Assembly: GCA_018340375.1 (NCBI GenBank)
Contig: JAFFJZ010000010.1
Coordinates: 4,278,001-4,342,000 of the forward strand
Direction of reading: 5' to 3'
Source of the DNA: Gonatopus flavifemur
Lineage: Eukaryota; Arthropoda; Insecta; Hymenoptera; Dryinidae
DNA: 64,000 nucleotides
This document shows, piece by piece, positions 25,172 through 36,327 of this stretch. How positions within the stretch are numbered: position 1 is the stretch's first letter; each line of letters starts with the position of its first letter. The notes below the pieces were generated by a model, which was not told where the DNA came from, did not search any database, and was given only the letters and a program-made list of their open reading frames with translations. Made by a program: the position numbers and the translations under genes.

Positions 25172-25383
25172 TCCTGACACACAAATGACCTGAAGGACAG
25201 TTGACCCGGATTTCAATGTCCCGAATGAGCAGTTTCTAAACAGGTGAATATCCAGAAATTCACTGATTGGTCAATTTCTGATGACTTATCCAATTTCTAA
25301 ATAACCCAGGAATTGACCAATCAACGAATTTCGGGACATTGAAATTCGGGCCACCTGCCCTTCAGGCCGTTTGTGTGTCGGGA
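25172..25383. mobile_element. MITE X with TCCTGACACACAAATG termini
   Basis: Terminal inverted repeats of about 50 bases: TCCTGACACACAAATGACCT at the left and the complement of AGGCCGTTTGTGTGTCGGGA at the right. Inside is a second inverted pair, CACTGATTGGTC / GACCAATCA. A related element lies beyond the other side of the palindrome at 42046-42196. Confidence 0.7.
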
Positions 25384-25385
25384 TC

Positions 25386-25932
25386 AGGGGGCATGAACTC
25401 GAATGAATAATCTTGAGAACGATATCCAGCGCTACCTGAATTAAGCGCAGGAAGTAAATGGGAACCCCCTTTTATGTATATAACACATTGAATTGTTTGT
25501 ACCCACACATTCGTCAATGAAGCTATATATGTATGCGATGTGTGCGGAGTTGCTGACATGACCTATATTAATGTAAGATTTCAACAATAATACATTTTCA
25601 TTGATTGAATATGGAACTACTGAGTTCAGAGACGTCTATATTCCATAAGTCATCTATGAATACGATTGAAAAATAAAATAAATCAATACATAAAAGCTGG
25701 ATATGGACTTGAAGAATGATAATTGAAAGAATAACAGAAAACGTCATATTAATATAGGTTATGTCAGCAACGTTGCACACATCACATGCATATATTTTCA
25801 TTTACGAATGTATGAGTATAAACAATTCAATGTGTTATACACATGGAAGGGGATTCCCGTTTAGTTCCTGCGCTCAACTCGGGTGGCGCTGAATATCGTT
25901 CTCAAGATTATTCATTTGAGTTTTTGCCCCAT
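25386..25932. mobile_element. Foldback element Y with very long terminal inverted repeats
   Basis: About 190 bases at the left (from AACTCGAATGAATAATCTTG) return inverted at the right (ending GATTATTCATTTGAGTTTTT). They share the blocks AGCGCAGGAA, TTGAATTGTTT and GACATAACCTATATTAA. Non-coding. A solitary terminal repeat of the same family adjoins the far end of the palindrome at 41863-41970. Confidence 0.72.
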
Positions 25933-26302
25933 GGGCCTGGCGGGGATCTATGCGGTTTTCCTTTTTACAAAATAGATGACTGACCAACCTCCACAACACT
26001 TGGAGAGCTTCAAAACGTTCTAAAAACATCCGAATATGTCAAGAACATCGACAGGAACTTTTGAAAATGTTCAAGGAACCTGGCGCTGTTGGAGAATTCC
26101 CTAAGAGCTCCCACCATCTAACATTCCAAACCTGCACCTCCAAATTGAGGGAAAGGCGGATTTTTGAATGGTGTCAATTTGGAATCGCGATTATGTCGGA
26201 TAGATGAAATCCATTCAAAAATTTTCCGTCATCTTAAATCGGCATTGCAAATTTGGAATATCATACTAACATTGTTGGAGAATTGGTCACTTTCAAGTTT
26301 CA
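25933..26302. other. Unique spacer before the left palindrome arm
   Basis: About 370 bases with no match that I can see in the right flank of the palindrome. No coding or structural signal is recognised. Confidence 0.4.
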
Positions 26303-29300
26303 TTTTACAGGAAAAAAACCACATAGACTCCAGCAAAAGTGATTCAATAGAATCCAATTGACATTTTGAACAAGGATTCCTTACTTCGTAGCAGCCATTG
26401 GCCCTTCAAAATTCCAATGACGCGGGAAACGAATTGGTTGAACCGATACGGAATTAGTATTCGGTCAACCGACTCTTGAGCGTCATTGAAACAATGTTGG
26501 TTTCCCAGGTCTCACCGCGTGGAGGTTGCTGCTAATGGAGACCCACCCCCCTCCTCTGTCTTCACATTATTCTTTTTTCCGAAAAATTTCATCCCGATAA
26601 CTCATCGGTTGTACGACACTTTGAGATATCAAGGGATGAAATTCGGAAAACAGAAGCGAATACAGAGATCTTTTGCTACGAGTGCGATGAGAATTTATTC
26701 CTAATGGTCCGAGCAGAATTAAAAGAATCCTCTGCGGATTCTTTTATGTCTACTTGGAAATAATTGCGCTGCCAATAAATACCCGAGATTACGTTTAGAA
26801 GTATCGCACCCGAAAACCGGCATCAAACGGAATTAGAGTTACATTAGAGATATTCGCGTTACGGCTTAAATGTTTTCCTTCGATCGTGATGTTGGACCAC
26901 GTTTTGCCAAACGCGAAGTTGCGATCTGTTTCAAAATTACGTTTCAATTGATCCAATATAAAGCGGGCAACCGAAATTTTTACCGAACGACCGACGAATG
27001 TTCGCTATTATCTCGTTCCGTTTATGACTTTGGGGCAGAGATTATTATGTAGTTAGTATCAAATGTATATCGTATGAAAAACAATTCGCAAACAATATTG
27101 AGCTACCGCGTTTAGTGATGCCGCGAGAAACGAGAGAATCAAGACGACGCGAGGAAGATTCGAACCAAGAAATGTACGAAACGAGAAAAGTGATGCGATG
27201 GAAACCAAGAATTCCCTGTGAAGTAATGAGAAATGATGTTCCCCAAAAAAATATGTTGAAATGTCGAGACGAGACGAAACGAAACAAAACAACGCACCAA
27301 GAAATTGAGATGAGACAAGAATGACATGGCGAACAACAAATCAACACCAGAGTGATTCGATGAGAAACAAAAGTTCAGTGTGCAATAGTGAAGAACGATG
27401 GAGTATGGTAATGAGACAGAACGAGAAAGACTCCACCCAAGGAATCTAGGAAATGAGACAAAGGCGATTGGAGGAGAAACAAAAATTCAATGTGAAATAG
27501 TGACAAGTGAGCCTGCCTAATGGAATGTTGGAAAGTCGGAACGAGACAAGAGTCCATTCGCGTCTCGCGGCATCACTAACCGCGTTCAAGCTACCTGCGT
27601 CGCGCGACTATTATTATAATTAATGCATTTAATTTACCTCGCTTTCTGAGGGAGAAAATGGAATTGAGTCATCTTCGCCCCAAAGTACATCGGAAACCAC
27701 GGGAATATTGCAATTAAGTTGTAATCGAACCGATATAAAACGGAAAACGCGTTGTTTCATCGATCACCCGGGGAATTTCGAAATTTTGAACCCGAGTTCC
27801 GGTTCGAATTTTTCCTTTGAACTTTCAATTATATTCGTTTTGCCGAACGCGGTGACCGACCGAGATGTCCTTCCTACTGATTCGTGCCGTTTATGACCTT
27901 GGTGCAAAGAAAATCATCTGATTAGTGTAATATGTATATCATGTGGTAAAAGGTTTCAAGGGGACTTTGAAGCTACCGCGATGAATCTACCCGCGTGCCG
28001 CCTTGAAACTTTTTCCATGATCCCCTCGGCTAGACCCGACTGACCGAGACCGCAACAAAGTTGCGAATCACTGCGTGTTGCACGTGAGGTAGGATGAAGC
28101 CTCAAGAAGGCTCTTTCGAGACGAAAATTATTATAAAGAACGAATAGTATACCGCGCGTTTCGGATTCAAAAAGGGGAAAAAATTCTCTTTCCACCAAGG
28201 TACAATGGAAAACGCGAGAATTTTTCAATTACGTTATGACCGACCCGATATGGCATACAGGAACGCGTAGTTTTGCCGACCGACCGAGGCATTTATCTTT
28301 TTGATCCTGCAGTACCGCGAATGATTCACGAATGACGTTTCTAATGAATATAACGCGAGGAAAAGTAAAATCGACGGCGATAAATCGAATCTCATCTATA
28401 TAATCAATTTTTCGGTCACGGGCCTGAGGTTTTTTCTGACGTTACATTGTTCTTACTAAACGCGAAATCACGATTACCGCGCGTCTATTGGGGAAATTCA
28501 CGGATATAGCTTCGCAATGAGTGGGATGTGAGAAGTAATTGATTTTAAAAACGGATGTGAGATGGAATCCTAGCTACGTAGTATTATTTGAGTCCCGTCG
28601 TCAAAGTTTGCCTCTAATCTCATAATCCGACGCGTTATACCTGAACCGATGTTACGATTACCGCGATGTATTCACGTGAATAAATTCTCATCGAGTTATT
28701 TGCAAAAACTGAATTGACAAATATTTTAGAAACAATTTAGCATCAATGAAACCCCAAAAAGTATGTCACATAAAGAACGAATCGTACACTTCGTTGTTTA
28801 TGTGTGCTGAAAGAAAAGCATTATTGTTCCATGCATTAAATATAATGATCAAGCCTAGAAGCAATGTAAGGTAAATCGCGAAGAATTTGAATACAGTAAG
28901 GAATTAAAATTCGAGTTCAGATTCTGTTTCCTCACATTTTGCACAAGTTTTCCTACCCACGTCATCCCTATGTCCTTCAAATTTTCATCAACTAAATATT
29001 TCCCATGAGAAAACCTTCTCTGACGCATTTTTAAAATATTCATATTCAATTTCAAAAACATCCCACATACCATTTGGATTCGGGAGAGGAGAACGAATAG
29101 GGTCTCCTCTCCCGTATCGTGTATGATCCGCTTTGTTCCGTCCATTCCTGAATGTTTTGCTTCCTCGTTAGAGGGCAGCTTTGTGATAGTTTCCGGAGAT
29201 CAAAAACTTTTCCGTCTCCAAAATCAGAATTCCTTGGACCAAAATGTTTCTCTGGACTCTGGGAAACATATTGGTTCCTCGTCTGTCTCTTTGTCCGTCT

Positions 29301-29937
29301 ATCTGGTAACGGACTGCGAACGCACATATCTTTCGTTCTACTCTCCAGTCCAGATGAAATTATTACCGGAGTCGTAGATTGAGAGGATGACGGTCCCATA
29401 TGAGTTCAGCCTAATCCATCCAGAACAATTGGATGAAGAAGGATGGATATGGGGAAAAATTATGATTCGCGCGAAAATGCGTATCTAATCTTTGAATCAT
29501 GCGATTCCTGCGGTGGTCCCATATGAATTTCAGTTGAATCAATTGACTGGTGACAATTTGTTCTATCGGAGTAGATATATTTGGGGATATTTTCTATAGC
29601 AATATTCTATTGATCCGAATATCATGTGATTGGTTGATTCAACGAAATCGATCCATACCGTTGTATGGAGAAATAATTGCAGATATTTTCTATCTCAACC
29701 TTGTTCCATTCATCGTAATTGGAAGTGAGATTTGATACTACACTTCATCATGAATTAAAAAAAATGAAGCAATTTCTCATAGGAAGAACCCCATGAGCTC
29801 TAGGAGAAGTCTGATGAATGGAACAAAGTTGAGATCTTCTGGTACAGGTGATGATGATATGGAACTAAAAATACTTGAAACTAGGTGAATTGAATCGAAA
29901 AAAAACAGCAGGGCCCACTGCTATTTCCCCCGATTGT

Positions 29938-30052
29938 ATTCCACGTTATAACGACACGTTATGTCGACATTTGAATATTTATTGATAATGAAACAAACAA
30001 AAAAAGATACCGCGAATTTATCTGGATTTCAGAATAGTTATAACGTGGAATA
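29938..30052. mobile_element. Small inverted-repeat element inside the left arm (mirror at 38106-38221)
   Basis: TATTCCACGTTATAAC at the left end is exactly inverted as GTTATAACGTGGAATA at the right end, about 115 bases apart. An inner GTTATAACGACACGTTATGTC is also partly palindromic. The same element is present in the right arm, so it inserted before the arms were duplicated. Confidence 0.6.
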
Positions 30053-30296
30053 AAATAGTTATGTTAGTAGGAAACACACACACACGCACACACACACATG
30101 CACATGCACTCACATCCATTCTATTACAGATTTCTAATTCTAAAAATACAAGGGTGTGATGATATATTTCAGAAAATATCTGCAAGTATTTTTCCAATAT
30201 ACGGAAAATCCTTGGATCTGGATGATATAGATAACATTTGAAAATCGAATCATCAAGCTACGTTATATCAAAATTGTTTGGTATTTCTAAATGCGC

Positions 30297-31110
30297 TCTC
30301 CCAGGTAAATAGAATATACTATTCGATATAAACTAATAGTTTGTATCAAACCTTATATTCATTTTGAGCATTACATTATCACATCTGTTTTTCAACGCGA
30401 TTCGAAGTGCCGTTTCCTTTGCGAATAGAATACGTTATTCGATACGAATTTCAATCCTTCGTAACAAATATTATATTCTTTCTAGGCATCGCGGAACGAA
30501 TTTCTCACCGACCAGATATCAGTAACATCAGGTATACGCGATTCTCCTACCGTTGATATCCAGACAGACGGACGGAGAGACAGAGAGTGGCGGGGGGGGG
30601 GGGGGGAGAGAAAGAGTAACACAGAAAGAGAGAAAAAAAAAGAAAAAAAAAAGACGGCCACATAGAAAGGGGGTCGCCATAAACTGGAAAGGACGATGAC
30701 ACAAAAAGATCGAAAGACACACAGCCACATAAATAAATACAGAGGGGGGAAAACATAGAAACCAAGTTTTTCCCCGACTTCGGAGAGAAATTTTGGCATC
30801 GGAGATTTTCATTCTAGAGAGGAATAGATTTTCGGTCTCTCGAAACTATCACAAAGCTTTCCTTTCACGAGAAAACATTAACCAGGATAATTTATTCAAC
30901 CGAATGCCCTCTTCCACATGAATCGAATATACTATTCGATATGAACTAATGGTTTGTATCAAATTTTACATTCAATCTGAGCATCGCATTATCGAATTTC
31001 ATTCCTACCGCGGGTTGAAATGCCTTTTCCCCTGACGGATGAAATATATTACTCGATACGAGCTATAATTCTTCGTATCGAATATTATATTCCTTCCAGG
31101 CATTGTTAAA
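30297..31110. repeat. Diverged duplicated block within each arm (mirror about 37050-37862)
   Basis: The segments 30297-30490 and 30917-31110 align along their length. Shared words include ATACTATTCGATAT, TTTGTATCAAA, GATACGA and ATTATATTC, ending TTCTAGGCAT / TTCCAGGCAT. They are more diverged from one another than the arms are, so this duplication is older than the palindrome. Confidence 0.6.
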
Positions 31111-32599
31111 TGATTATCCGTTCATAACCTTGATCTATCCCTGCACGCGCGTACTTGTGCTGACTTAATTCTTTTATCCATTTTTTTTGCAGACATTTCA
31201 GGCAGATTTATGTCAGACAAAATTCCATGACGCATGAAAACCGAAACGCGTATATGATTTGAAAATTACGCGGAGAACGGAAAAATGAGACTCTAAACTA
31301 ATGAAATATATGAAAAAAAAAAACAAATCGATAAGGAAGCTTTCATTAAACATCTTTCGCCTCTAGACTTGTCATTTCTAAGTGAAAAATATATCCATGC
31401 AGTTCGTTTGCTTCAGAAGTTGTGTGATTTATTAATTATCCATGAATGTAATTCCTGATCGAAGTCCACGCTCTTCAATTTGTTAAATTGAATAAAATAA
31501 TGTCAAACCACACAACTTCATCCACAGCATTGATAATAAAAAGAAAAATGGAATTAAATATCTACCACCCGTCGCCAAACAGCAGAGACGCGAGGACCCT
31601 CAGAGTTGCTAAACAAACAATACAAATATTGGATTAGAACTCGTGAACTCATGAATAAACATTTGAAATACAATTATTTATCGTTGTTTACTAGCATTAC
31701 ATAATCTCTGAAGGGAATTGCTTCGTTATTGAATTCGCATATCAATTTCCTTCTTCACATTATGCAGCGTTGACACTTCGGATTATTATATTCGAAGTAT
31801 ATTCAATGAGATCTGAATGAATTGAACGGATGGACTCACCTGTTTGACGACGACTGCTCGATGCGAATGATTCTCAGCTCTCAACTGCACCACACGAACC
31901 CTGAAGTGCGTCTGAATTGGATCGGTGACGACAGTGGACTGTTGACCCGCTCCTTCCGCTCCCTCTACTGTCCCCAATTATGGCTTGTGATTGGAAAGCC
32001 CACGATCATCTGCCACCATCCCGAGAGGCCTGGGTTAATATCGATATGCATCCTCTCCGCTCTGCTAAGCACGCGATATTATCATTGGCTTAACGGTTGT
32101 GAACTTATGAATACACATTCTTAATTGAATCATTTATCACTGTTACTATCATCACATAATATTTGAAGGAAATTTAGTTTGTGATGGAATTTGCGAACCA
32201 ACTCTTTCCCTTAACATTATGCAGTGTTAAGGCATCGAATTGTTCAATTCGAAGTATTTTCAATCAGACCTGAATGAATTACATGGATAAACTCACCTGT
32301 TCGACGACGACTGCTCACTGCAAATGATCCTCAGCTCCCGACTGCACCACACGAACTTCGAAGCGCGTCTGACTTGGATAGTTGACGAAACTGGACTGAT
32401 GACCCGCTGCCTCTGATCCCACCACTGTCCTCGCTGGGTGCTTCCGTTACTAAGGAAATAATGGAGAGTGGGTTATCCTTTGACCAATCGAAAATTAGGG
32501 ATTTTTCCTTTTCAATTTTTCAATCTTTCGGAAAATAATTCACTACTCTTCACTCCCCCGAGGTGTCGAGAGCACCCACTACTTGTGCACGGTTAGAGA

Positions 32600-32720
32600 G
32601 TTCACGATCAAATGCCGGTTCTCCTCAGGAATCACTATTTATACAGTTTTTCGATATGGGACCCGACCAATCAGGCGCTGTCTCGCTTGACGTTGTTCAT
32701 TGGTCATTTGAACTGGAGTG
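32600..32720 (-). promoter_or_regulatory. Promoter-like block of the left arm (mirror copy)
   Basis: Exact mirror of the right-arm block: CTATTTATA at 32635-32643 is the TATA element read on the minus strand, with ATTGG/CCAAT words further out on the centre side. It points outward, toward Mob2. Function is inferred only. Confidence 0.4.
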
Positions 32721-33138
32721 GGGGTTGCGAGGAGAAGAGCCCTCACCATGAGACCAACGGAAGGAGAAAAATGTTGGTAATCTGAATTATATTGATTTTG
32801 GGTTGAGGAAATTGAAATTTCGACTTTTGAATTCTTATTTCATGAACCGTTGATGATCAACATGGAATTTTTCACGAGGAAAATATGTATCCCGAAGAGT
32901 TCTAACAGGCTATATTTTTTATTCTTCATTTTGACAAACTTTGTTCTTTTTTCTCGTTGTACTGATTCCCCGAATCAGATTCGAAATGTGTTCGAGCGCT
33001 CGGTGAGTGAATGAATTCAGACCTTCGACTCTACAATTCGGGAAGAGGAGCAGTCCTTTCTATTCCCAAGATCATTGGTAATCGTTCCGTGTTATAGGGG
33101 AAGCTTTGTTCCCGCGAAATAATAATTAGTATATTTCC

Positions 33139-34484
33139 GAAATATGTATTTCCAAACGTCCATCATCGGTGATATAATGATGTAAAAATGTATTCCAATT
33201 ATTTTCATATTCGTTCAACATCCGTGCAACGAGAGGTTTTGTTTGGAATCATTGTGTACACCTCAGGTATACCGAAAAGATTTATAGAGCGGATTATAAA
33301 CAATGAATGTCTTTCCATTGATTCATTCATTACCGCGTAACAACAAAGTGTTTGAATGTGACATTCTCCGCGTGTTCAAATGAAACTGCTGACATCTCGA
33401 TATTACATTTCAAACAGACGTATTTTGAGAGTTTCTATAATTGACAATCATTTCATTTAGTTTTATCGAGAATATCAATGAAAATTATGAAACTGAAATC
33501 ATTCGACTGCAGATGAGAAACACTTTCTCACAAAAATTATTGCATTGAATTTTCCCATAACGGAGCACCATTGCTTTTTGTCAATCATACAAACTCCTCA
33601 AATACGTATGTGTGGGATATGGAATCGAGATGTCAATAGTTTTATTCGAACACGCGGAGAATGTCACATTCGAAAACTTTGTTGTTACGCGGGAATAAAT
33701 GAATCGAAATATGTATTTCCAAATGTCCATCATCGGTGATGTAATAAACTGAAAATGTATTTCAATTATTTTCATATTCATTCAACATCCGTGCAACGAG
33801 AGGTTTTGTTTGGAATCATTGTGTACACCTCAGGTATACCGGAAAGGTTTATAGAGCGGATTATAAACAATGAATGTCTTTCCATTGATTCATTCATTAC
33901 CGCGTAACAACAAAGTGTTTGAATGTGACATTCTCCGCGTGTTCAAATGAAACTGCTGACATCTCGATATTACATTTCAAACAGACGTATTTTGAGAGTT
34001 TCTATAATTGACAATCATTTCATTTAGTTTTATCGGGAATATCAATGAAAATTATGAAACTGAAATCATTCGACTGCAGATGAGAAACACTTTCTCACAA
34101 AAATTATTGCATTGAATTTTCCCATAACGGAGCACCATTGCTTTTTGTCAATCATACAAACTCCTCAAATACGTATGTGTGGGATATGGAATCGAGATGT
34201 CAATAGTTTTATTCGAACACGCGGAGAATGTCACATTCGAAAACTTTGTTGTTACGCGGGAATAAATGAATCGAAATATGTATTTCCAAATGTCCATCAT
34301 CGGTGATGTAATAAACTGAAAATGTATTTCAATTATTTTCATATTCATTCAACATCCGTGCAACGAGAGGTTTTGTTTGGAATCATTGTGTACACCTCAG
34401 GTATACCGGAAAGGTTTATAGAGCGGATTATAAACAATGAATGTCTTTCCATTGATTCATGCATTACCGCGTAACAACAAAGTT
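33139..34484 (+). repeat. 567-bp tandem repeat, two full units plus a truncated third
   Basis: Units begin GAAATATGTATTTCCAAA at 33139, 33706 and 34273, exactly 567 bases apart. The third is cut at about 34484, where the sequence turns into the reverse strand. Each unit contains an imperfect inverted repeat, for example 33333-33349 against 33676-33692, centred near 33510. The right arm retains the counterpart of the first unit only, so the extra units form an asymmetric centre. Unit 1 differs from units 2 and 3 at a few sites (CGTCC versus TGTCC, TATACCGAAAAG versus TATACCGGAAAG). Confidence 0.88.
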
Positions 34485-35439
34485 TTCGAATGTGACATTC
34501 TCCGCGTGTTCGAATAAAACTATTGACATCTCGATTCCATATCCCACACATACGTATTTGAGGAGTTTGTATGATTGACAAAAAGCAATGGTGCTCCGTT
34601 ATGGGAAAATTCAATGCAATAATTTTTGTGAGAAAGTGTTTCTCATCTGCAGTCGAATGATTTCAGTTTCATAATTTTCATTGATATTCTCGATAAAACT
34701 AAATGAAATGTTTGTCAATTATAGAAACTCTCAAAATACGTCTGTTTGAAATGTAATATCGAGATGTCAGCAGTTTCATTTGAACACGCGGAGAATGTCA
34801 CATTCAAACACTTTGTTGTTACGCGGTAATGAATGAATCAATGGAAAGACATTCATTGTTTATAATCCGCTCTATAAATCTTTTCGGTATACCTGAGGTG
34901 TACACAATGATTCCAAACAAAACCTCTCGTTGCACGGATGTTGAACGAATATGAAAATAATTGGAATACATTTTTACATCATTATATCACCGATGATGGA
35001 CGTTTGGAAATACATATTTCGGAAATATACTAATTATTATTTCGCGGGAACAAAGCTTCCCCTATAACACGGAACGATTACCAATGATCTTGGGAATAGA
35101 AAGGACTGCTCCTCTTCCCGAATTGTAGAGTCGAAGGTCTGAATTCATTCACTCACCGAGCGCTCGAACACATTTCGAATCTGATTCGGGGAATCAGTAC
35201 AACGAGAAAAAAGAACAAAGTTTGTCAAAATGAAGAATAAAAAATATAGCCTGTTAGAACTCTTCGGGATACATATTTTCCTCGTGAAAAATTCCATGTT
35301 GATCATCAACGGTTCATGAAATAAGAATTCAAAAGTCGAAATTTCAATTTCCTCAACCCAAAATCAATATAATTCAGATTACCAACATTTTTCTCCTTCC
35401 GTTGGTCTCATGGTGAGGGCTCTTCTCCTCGCAACCCCC

Positions 35440-35560
35440 ACTCCAGTTCAAATGACCAATGAACAACGTCAAGCGAGACAGCGCCTGATTGGTCGGGTCC
35501 CATATCGAAAAACTGTATAAATAGTGATTCCTGAGGAGAACCGGCATTTGATCGTGAACT
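35440..35560 (+). promoter_or_regulatory. Promoter-like block of the right arm (CCAAT boxes, TATA box)
   Basis: CCAAT-type words (GACCAATGAACA near 35454 and GATTGGTCGG near 35488) precede a strong TATA element TATAAATAG at 35516-35524. The block points outward, toward the Zcrb1 side. Two modules ending in a consensus splice donor lie downstream. Promoter function is inferred from sequence alone. Confidence 0.4.
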
Positions 35561-35726
35561 CTCTAACCGTGCACAAGTAGTGGGTGCTCTCGACACCTCG
35601 GGGGAGTGAAGAGTAGTGAATTATTTTCCGACGGATTGAAAAATTGAAAAGGAAAAATCCCTAATTTTCGATTGGTCAAAGGATAACCCACTCTCCATTA
35701 TTTCCTTAGTAACGGAAGCACCCAGC

Positions 35727-36327
35727 GAGGACAGTGGTGGGATCAGAGGCAGCGGGTCATCAGTCCAGTTTCGTCAACTATCCAAGTCAGACGCGCTTCG
35801 AAGTTCGTGTGGTGCAGTCGGGAGCTGAGGATCATTTGCAGTGAGCAGTCGTCGTCGAACAGGTGAGTTTATCCATGTAATTCATTCAGGTCTGATTGAA
35901 AATACTTCGAATTGAACAATTCGATGCCTTAACACTGCATAATGTTAAGGGAAAGAGTTGGTTCGCAAATTCCATCACAAACTAAATTTCCTTCAAATAT
36001 TATGTGATGATAGTAACAGTGATAAATGATTCAATTAAGAATGTGTATTCATAAGTTCACAACCGTTAAGCCAATGATAATATCGCGTGCTTAGCAGAGC
36101 GGAGAGGATGCATATCGATATTAACCCAGGCCTCTCGGGATGGTGGCAGATGATCGTGGGCTTTCCAATCACAAGCCATAATTGGGGACAGTAGAGGGAG
36201 CGGAAGGAGCGGGTCAACAGTCCACTGTCGTCACCGATCCAATTCAGACGCACTTCAGGGTTCGTGTGGTGCAGTTGAGAGCTGAGAATCATTCGCATCG
36301 AGCAGTCGTCGTCAAACAGGTGAGTCC
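35727..36327 (+). other. Two duplicated exon-like modules with splice donors (mirror about 31832-32433)
   Basis: Modules at 35727-35870 and 36184-36327 are diverged copies 457 bases apart. They share GACAGT, GTCGTC, TTCGTGTGGTGCAGT and GAGCTGAG. Each ends in AACAG followed by GTGAGT (donor boundaries after 35862 and after 36319). Neither has an obvious coding frame, so they resemble alternative 5' untranslated exons. No matching acceptor or coding exon could be identified downstream. Confidence 0.4.

Larger units (their letters stand above)
26303..33692 (+). repeat. Left arm of the giant palindrome
   Basis: About 7.39 kb. Recognisable blocks from outside in: an end segment with the hairpin AAAAGAATCC/GGATTCTTTT (26722-26744); repeats around 'GCCAAACGCG' and 'TACCGCG'; a purine-rich GAGACGAGACGAAACGAAAC tract (27115-27560); a small inverted-repeat element (29938-30052); a CA-rich microsatellite near 30077-30100; a diverged duplication (30297-30490 and 30917-31110); a poly-G run near 30590; two exon-like modules; a promoter-like block near 32643; and the first 567-bp unit. 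Open frames of 60-115 codons exist but look incidental. Confidence 0.9.
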
